Origin: Paenibacillus pabuli NBRC 13638
Lineage (GTDB): Bacteria; Bacillota; Bacilli; Paenibacillales; Paenibacillaceae
Direction of reading: 5' to 3'
NCBI RefSeq assembly: GCF_001514495.1
Contig: NZ_BCNM01000006.1
Span: 62,001-126,000, forward strand
DNA length: 64,000 bases
Numbering within the stretch: position 1 is the stretch's first letter; each line of letters opens with the position of its first letter. Below the pieces are notes generated by a model that was not told where the DNA came from, ran no database searches, and was given only the letters and a program-made list of their open reading frames with translations. Positions 60,786 to 64,000 of the stretch are shown here, piece after piece. Position numbers and translations under genes: made by a program.

Positions 60786-61512
60786 ATTAATGATGAAACA
60801 CCGCTCTGTGCGCAAATTCAAGCCAGACCCGGTAAGTGAGCAACAGCTCGCGACCATCGTAGCGGCCGGGCAGATGGCTTCCTCTTCAAGTAGTGTGCAG
60901 GCCTATACAGTGATTGCAGTCACCGAATCGGAGCAAAAGGCCAAGTTGGCTGAATTGGCAGGTAATCAGTCTTACATCAACGAATGCCCTGTATTTCTCG
61001 TATGGTGTGCTGATCTTTACCGTTTGAGTGATGCTGCCAAGCGTCATTTGCCAGAAAAGGAATCCTATGAGGACTCAACAGAAAACTTTATGGTTGCTAC
61101 TATCGATGTTGCACTTGCATCACAGAATGCTGCACTTGCGGCAGAGTCACTTGGATTCGGAATCGTTTATATTGGCGGGCTCCGTAACCGTATTGAGGAA
61201 GTCAACGAAGTGTTGGACTTGCCAGAAGGCGTTTATCCGGTTTATGGCATGTGCATCGGCGTTGCTGACCAGGAGACAGGCATTCGTCCGCGTCTGCCGC
61301 TTGATGCTGTGCTTCACCATGGCCGCTATAATGCCGAGCAGACGCTCAAAGGTGTGGAGAGCTATGATGAAACGACAGCTGCATACATGAAGGAACGTAC
61401 CCAAGGGGAACGTTCTACACCATGGTCCGAATTGATGGCGAAGCGTCTTACCGAGCCGGTACGTTTACAGATGAAATCGTTTCTCGAAGGCAAAGGGTTC
61501 ATGAAGCGATAA
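60769..61512 (+). CDS. NADPH-dependent nitroreductase (NfsA/NfrA-like)
   Basis: This 247-residue flavoprotein of the NfsA/FRP type starts NETIELMMKHRSVRKFKPD, with the FMN phosphate arginines in HRSVRKF. It continues AAGQMASSSSSVQAYTVIAV, GFGIVYIGGLRN and the late RTQGERSTPWSELMAKRL, as in NfrA1. It reduces quinones, nitro compounds or flavins with NADPH. Coupled to the TetR gene, it is probably co-regulated in a xenobiotic or redox response. Confidence 0.9.
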   Translation: MNETIELMMKHRSVRKFKPDPVSEQQLATIVAAGQMASSSSSVQAYTVIAVTESEQKAKLAELAGNQSYINECPVFLVWCADLYRLSDAAKRHLPEKESYEDSTENFMVATIDVALASQNAALAAESLGFGIVYIGGLRNRIEEVNEVLDLPEGVYPVYGMCIGVADQETGIRPRLPLDAVLHHGRYNAEQTLKGVESYDETTAAYMKERTQGERSTPWSELMAKRLTEPVRLQMKSFLEGKGFMKR

Positions 61513-61525
61513 TATAAAGAACACC

Positions 61526-61567
61526 AAATAAGTCAGTTTGGCTGGATGCCGACTGACTTATTTTTGT
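61526..61567 (+). terminator. Rho-independent terminator
   Basis: AAATAAGTCAGT pairs perfectly with ACTGACTTATTT around a 14-base loop, followed by TTTG. Confidence 0.9.
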
Positions 61568-61674
61568 GTTGCACTTCTTTTATTGGGAAACCGCACAAGG
61601 TTGCGGGGGATCACTCTGATTAAATTTACTTCCTTGGCGTGAGAGTTACCAGGGTAATGGATACGCCTAAGTGC

Positions 61675-62481
61675 CTAAGGCAGACCATAGAAGCGTTTCG
61701 TATTCTGATAAAAGAGACGCTCGGCCCGCTCCGTTCCCATCCCGGTCACTTCGCTCCAGGCTTGAATGACCTGTCGGGTCATGGCAGGGTGTGTCATTCT
61801 CCCCTGAAAAGGACCCTCAAAGGGCCAAGGCCCATCGGTCTCTGCCATAACCTGCTCGGAGGGATACTGTCGAGCTAAGTCGCGAATTTCCTCTTCGTAT
61901 AGGATATCAGGTGTGAAGGAGACAAAGTATCCGTTGCCAGCCATTCGCTGGACGGTCCGTTTGGAACCTTTGAACCAGTGAAAGTGAGCCCGGCGATAAT
62001 GATACTGCTCCAGCAGATCACAGGCGATATCGGCGTCCTCGTATACAGCATGCAGTACAATTGGTTTACCGTGCCGTTTGGCTAGCTGGATAAATCGCTC
62101 CAATAGATCAATATAGCCGCTCTGATCAAAGTGCTGTCCTGCTTGTTCGGCTTCCTGTCGATCGTAGTAAGGTAATCCGACTTCCCCAATGGCTGCGGCT
62201 CGTCCGATATGTTTCTCGATCCAGTCGAACAATAGATCCTGTTCTGCCAATGGCGGAAGGGACTGTTCGGGATGGAAACCGAAGGCCGGATATACGGCAC
62301 GAGGGTACTGTGAAGCGAGTTCCAGGTTGGTCCGTGCAGAAGCCAGATTCATGGAAACGGCGATGACAGCTTCAACCTGCTGGGCAGGGAAGGAATGCAG
62401 CATCTCACGTTGTTCTTCGGGTGTATATTGGTCCAGATGAAGATGGGCATCGATCAAGGGTACAAAAGCGGTTGATTGCAT
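61675..62481 (-). CDS. TatD-family metal-dependent hydrolase
   Basis: This 268-residue amidohydrolase-type TIM barrel has the TatD metal residues: DAHLHLD (His13, His15), IGEVGLPYYD (Glu), IVLHAVYED (His), a second HFHWFKGS in place of the usual H-x-F-x-G, and MAETDGPWPF (Asp). It is a likely DNase or amidohydrolase. It lies 95 bases downstream of the ABC transporter gene at 62577 on the same strand and may belong to its transcript. Confidence 0.88.
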   Translation of the reverse strand: MQSTAFVPLIDAHLHLDQYTPEEQREMLHSFPAQQVEAVIAVSMNLASARTNLELASQYPRAVYPAFGFHPEQSLPPLAEQDLLFDWIEKHIGRAAAIGEVGLPYYDRQEAEQAGQHFDQSGYIDLLERFIQLAKRHGKPIVLHAVYEDADIACDLLEQYHYRRAHFHWFKGSKRTVQRMAGNGYFVSFTPDILYEEEIRDLARQYPSEQVMAETDGPWPFEGPFQGRMTHPAMTRQVIQAWSEVTGMGTERAERLFYQNTKRFYGLP

Positions 62482-62576
62482 GGATGGACCCCTCCTTTTT
62501 GTCTTTTACCAATGATACGCAGTGTGGTCTGTGTTGGATCACCAATTTTAGGAAAATAATAACTTAAGAACCCGCA

Positions 62577-63476
62577 CTATTTGGATAGGCGGGTTTTCTG
62601 TTGTTCTTCTCTCATCCACTGGGAAATCTGCCGTTTACGCGCAAGAAAAGCCGATTCATCCGTAATCGCTTCACGACGCGGACGATCAAAGGGAACATTG
62701 ACCTCGTGTAGTACAGTCGCAGGCCGATTGGATAGCACATAGATCCGGTCAGCAAGCAATAATGCTTCCTCGATATTATGCGTGATGAACAGTACCGAGC
62801 GGCGGTTCTGTTCCCAGATATCGAGCAGCCAGCGCTGCATGTCACTGCGCGTCAGTGCATCCAGCGCACTGAAAGGCTCGTCCAGCAGCATCAGCTCCTG
62901 AGGACTGAGCAGAGCGCGCAGAAAGGCAACCCGCTGCTGCATGCCGCCCGATAACATATGCGGATAGGCTTGTTCGAACCCGGTCAGGCCCACACTGCCC
63001 AGCCACTTGCGGGCTTCTGCGAGCGCCTCCGTCCGGGATGGAGCATTTGCGGATACTTCGCCTGCAAGCAGTACATTGTCTTCAATGGTGCGCCAAGGGA
63101 AGAGGGCAGGCTGCTGCGGCATATAGCTAATCTTGCCGCGCTGTCCGGTGACATCCTGACCGTTCATCAGGATCTGGCCTTTCTGTGGCCTCAACAGGCC
63201 GCCGATGATGTGAAACAGGGTGCTTTTGCCGCAGCCGGAAGGACCGACGATAGCTACGAATTCTCCTTGTTCTACGGTCAGGGACAAACCATCCAGAACG
63301 GGCAATGTACTGCGTCGCTCGCGGAACGAGGCATGTATATCCAACACCTCCAGCGCGGGAGGTGAGTTGTTTTCTTTTATAGCCATGGCTCCATGTTCAG
63401 GACCTCTGCCACTCGTTGGAGTGGGTACAGCCCCATCCGGCGGAGTAGCTGACCGCTCGTTGTGTTCGGGTGTCAT
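62577..63476 (-). CDS. ABC ATPase of the nitrate/sulfonate/taurine (SsuB/ThiZ-like) family
   Basis: The protein has 299 residues, of which the first 40 are a Pro/Glu/Ser-rich extension. Motifs: Walker A GPSGCGKST, Q-loop SYMPQQPALFPWRTIEDN, signature LSGGMQQR, Walker B LMLLDEPFSALD and switch His in FITHNIEEAL. The QQPALFPWRT pattern is that of SsuB/TauB/ThiZ importers. AGGAAG precedes the ATG. Substrate could be a sulfonate, nitrate or thiamine precursor; the binding protein lies outside the window. Confidence 0.88.
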   Translation of the reverse strand: MTPEHNERSATPPDGAVPTPTSGRGPEHGAMAIKENNSPPALEVLDIHASFRERRSTLPVLDGLSLTVEQGEFVAIVGPSGCGKSTLFHIIGGLLRPQKGQILMNGQDVTGQRGKISYMPQQPALFPWRTIEDNVLLAGEVSANAPSRTEALAEARKWLGSVGLTGFEQAYPHMLSGGMQQRVAFLRALLSPQELMLLDEPFSALDALTRSDMQRWLLDIWEQNRRSVLFITHNIEEALLLADRIYVLSNRPATVLHEVNVPFDRPRREAITDESAFLARKRQISQWMREEQQKTRLSK

Positions 63477-63519
63477 CTCGTTATCACTTCCTAACCTTTA
63501 TGTGGGGCTTATATCAAAG

Positions 63520-64000
63520 TTATCGCTTTTGTGGCCGCCAGCGTACGAGCAGCTTCTCCATCAGCGCAATGAGCAGGAAGAGCAGCAGACTCAGTGCCAC
63601 AATAATCATGATTGCTACAAATAGACGATCTGTCCGATAGGCGGACTTTTGCAGCATCATATAGTATCCAATGCCTTTGTCTGCACCGATCCATTCGGCG
63701 ATAATCGCACCCATGACGCTGTACGTAGCGGCAATTTTGATCCCCGAGAACACCGAAGGCAGCGCATGTGGCAGTTCGAGCTTCCAGAAAATCTGACGCC
63801 GTTTCGCGCCAGCCATGCGCATATAGTTCATCATCGCTGCATCGGTGCGGGTCAATCCGTCCATGGCAGCTACAGCCACCGGGAAGAAGCAGACCAGGAT
63901 GATGGTAATCAGTTTGGGCAGCAGCCCAAATCCGAACCAGATCAGCAAGAGCGGCGCCAGCGCGATGGTCGGAATATTTTGGCTAAGAATAAGTAAGGGA
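63520..64000 (-). CDS. ABC permease of the SsuC/ThiX-like family (N-terminus beyond window)
   Basis: The frame is open through the right edge, so the start is missing. The visible 160 residues begin PLLILSQNIPTIALAPLLLI and then WFGFG, the hallmark of SsuC/TauC/ThiX permeases. The EAA loop YMRMAGAKRRQIFWKLELPH and the following segments to WRPQKR complete the typical C-terminal half. The stop is 43 bases before the ATPase start, so the two form one unit. Confidence 0.9.
   Translation of the reverse strand, partial: PLLILSQNIPTIALAPLLLIWFGFGLLPKLITIILVCFFPVAVAAMDGLTRTDAAMMNYMRMAGAKRRQIFWKLELPHALPSVFSGIKIAATYSVMGAIIAEWIGADKGIGYYMMLQKSAYRTDRLFVAIMIIVALSLLLFLLIALMEKLLVRWRPQKR

Overview
The window looks like chromosomal DNA of a spore-forming Bacillales bacterium, most likely Paenibacillus. 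The reasons are two small Spo0E-type phosphatases, a YesM/YesN-type two-component pair, many AraC regulators, a GlnR/TnrA operator, CsoR-type copper control, strong AGGAGG ribosome binding sites with frequent GTG/TTG starts, and large receptor/peptide regulators of a kind known from Paenibacillus. I saw no rRNA, tRNA, CRISPR array or intact insertion sequence.

Layout. 1-5.1 kb: the N-terminus of an ATP-grasp enzyme, divergent from a BacA-like (bacilysin-type) prephenate decarboxylase homologue and a DUF2000 protein; then an MFS exporter divergent from its probable TetR regulator, with palindromic operators between them; then a luciferase-like oxidoreductase. 5.2-9.1 kb: two paralogous HTH/TPR regulators. 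The first overlaps a 42-residue secreted peptide gene; the second has none and is followed by two tandem Spo0E-like phosphatase genes. This looks like a peptide-signalling module tied to sporulation control. 9.3-17.4 kb: a YesM/YesN-type sensor and regulator, a sugar-type ABC transporter, an unassigned TIM-barrel-like protein and an FAD-dependent oxidoreductase. 17.8-21.2 kb: a glnQHMP-like amino-acid ABC operon on the minus strand with a GlnR/TnrA box. 21.5-27.4 kb: a GH28 pectinase-type enzyme, an AraC regulator, a DUF985 cupin, an aldo/keto reductase and a DUF445 protein.

27.5-32.3 kb: a lantibiotic-immunity-type ABC transporter (one ATPase, two permeases) divergent from a two-component system, with a decayed yxeA-like remnant at its end. 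32.6-34.8 kb: a small type VII secretion toxin module made of a lipoprotein (probable immunity protein), a lipase with a C-terminal WXG-like helical domain (reverse order to LXG toxins), and a WXG small partner. 35-39.4 kb: copper acquisition (ycnI, ycnJ) interrupted by a structured repeat, then a DesK/LiaS-type two-component pair. 40-42.8 kb: a GGDEF/HD-GYP protein, a 34-residue membrane peptide and DUF5317. 43-51 kb: an SLH-like secreted protein, then a nupNOPQ-like nucleoside transporter with a YuiH-like molybdoenzyme and a nucleoside phosphorylase. 51-55 kb: a LysR/EamA divergent pair, small proteins, Nudix and GNAT. 55-58.5 kb: csoR-copZ-copA with two CsoR operators. 58.7-61.5 kb: a YhgE/Pip-type exporter, TetR and a nitroreductase. 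61.6-64 kb: a TatD-like hydrolase and an SsuBC/ThiZX-type ABC transporter cut by the window edge.

The most interesting loci are the receptor/peptide/Spo0E region, the reversed-domain lipase toxin module, the BacA-like/ATP-grasp pair at the left edge, and the DUF5317/34-residue peptide unit. All calls come from reading the sequence; no similarity search or structure prediction was run.
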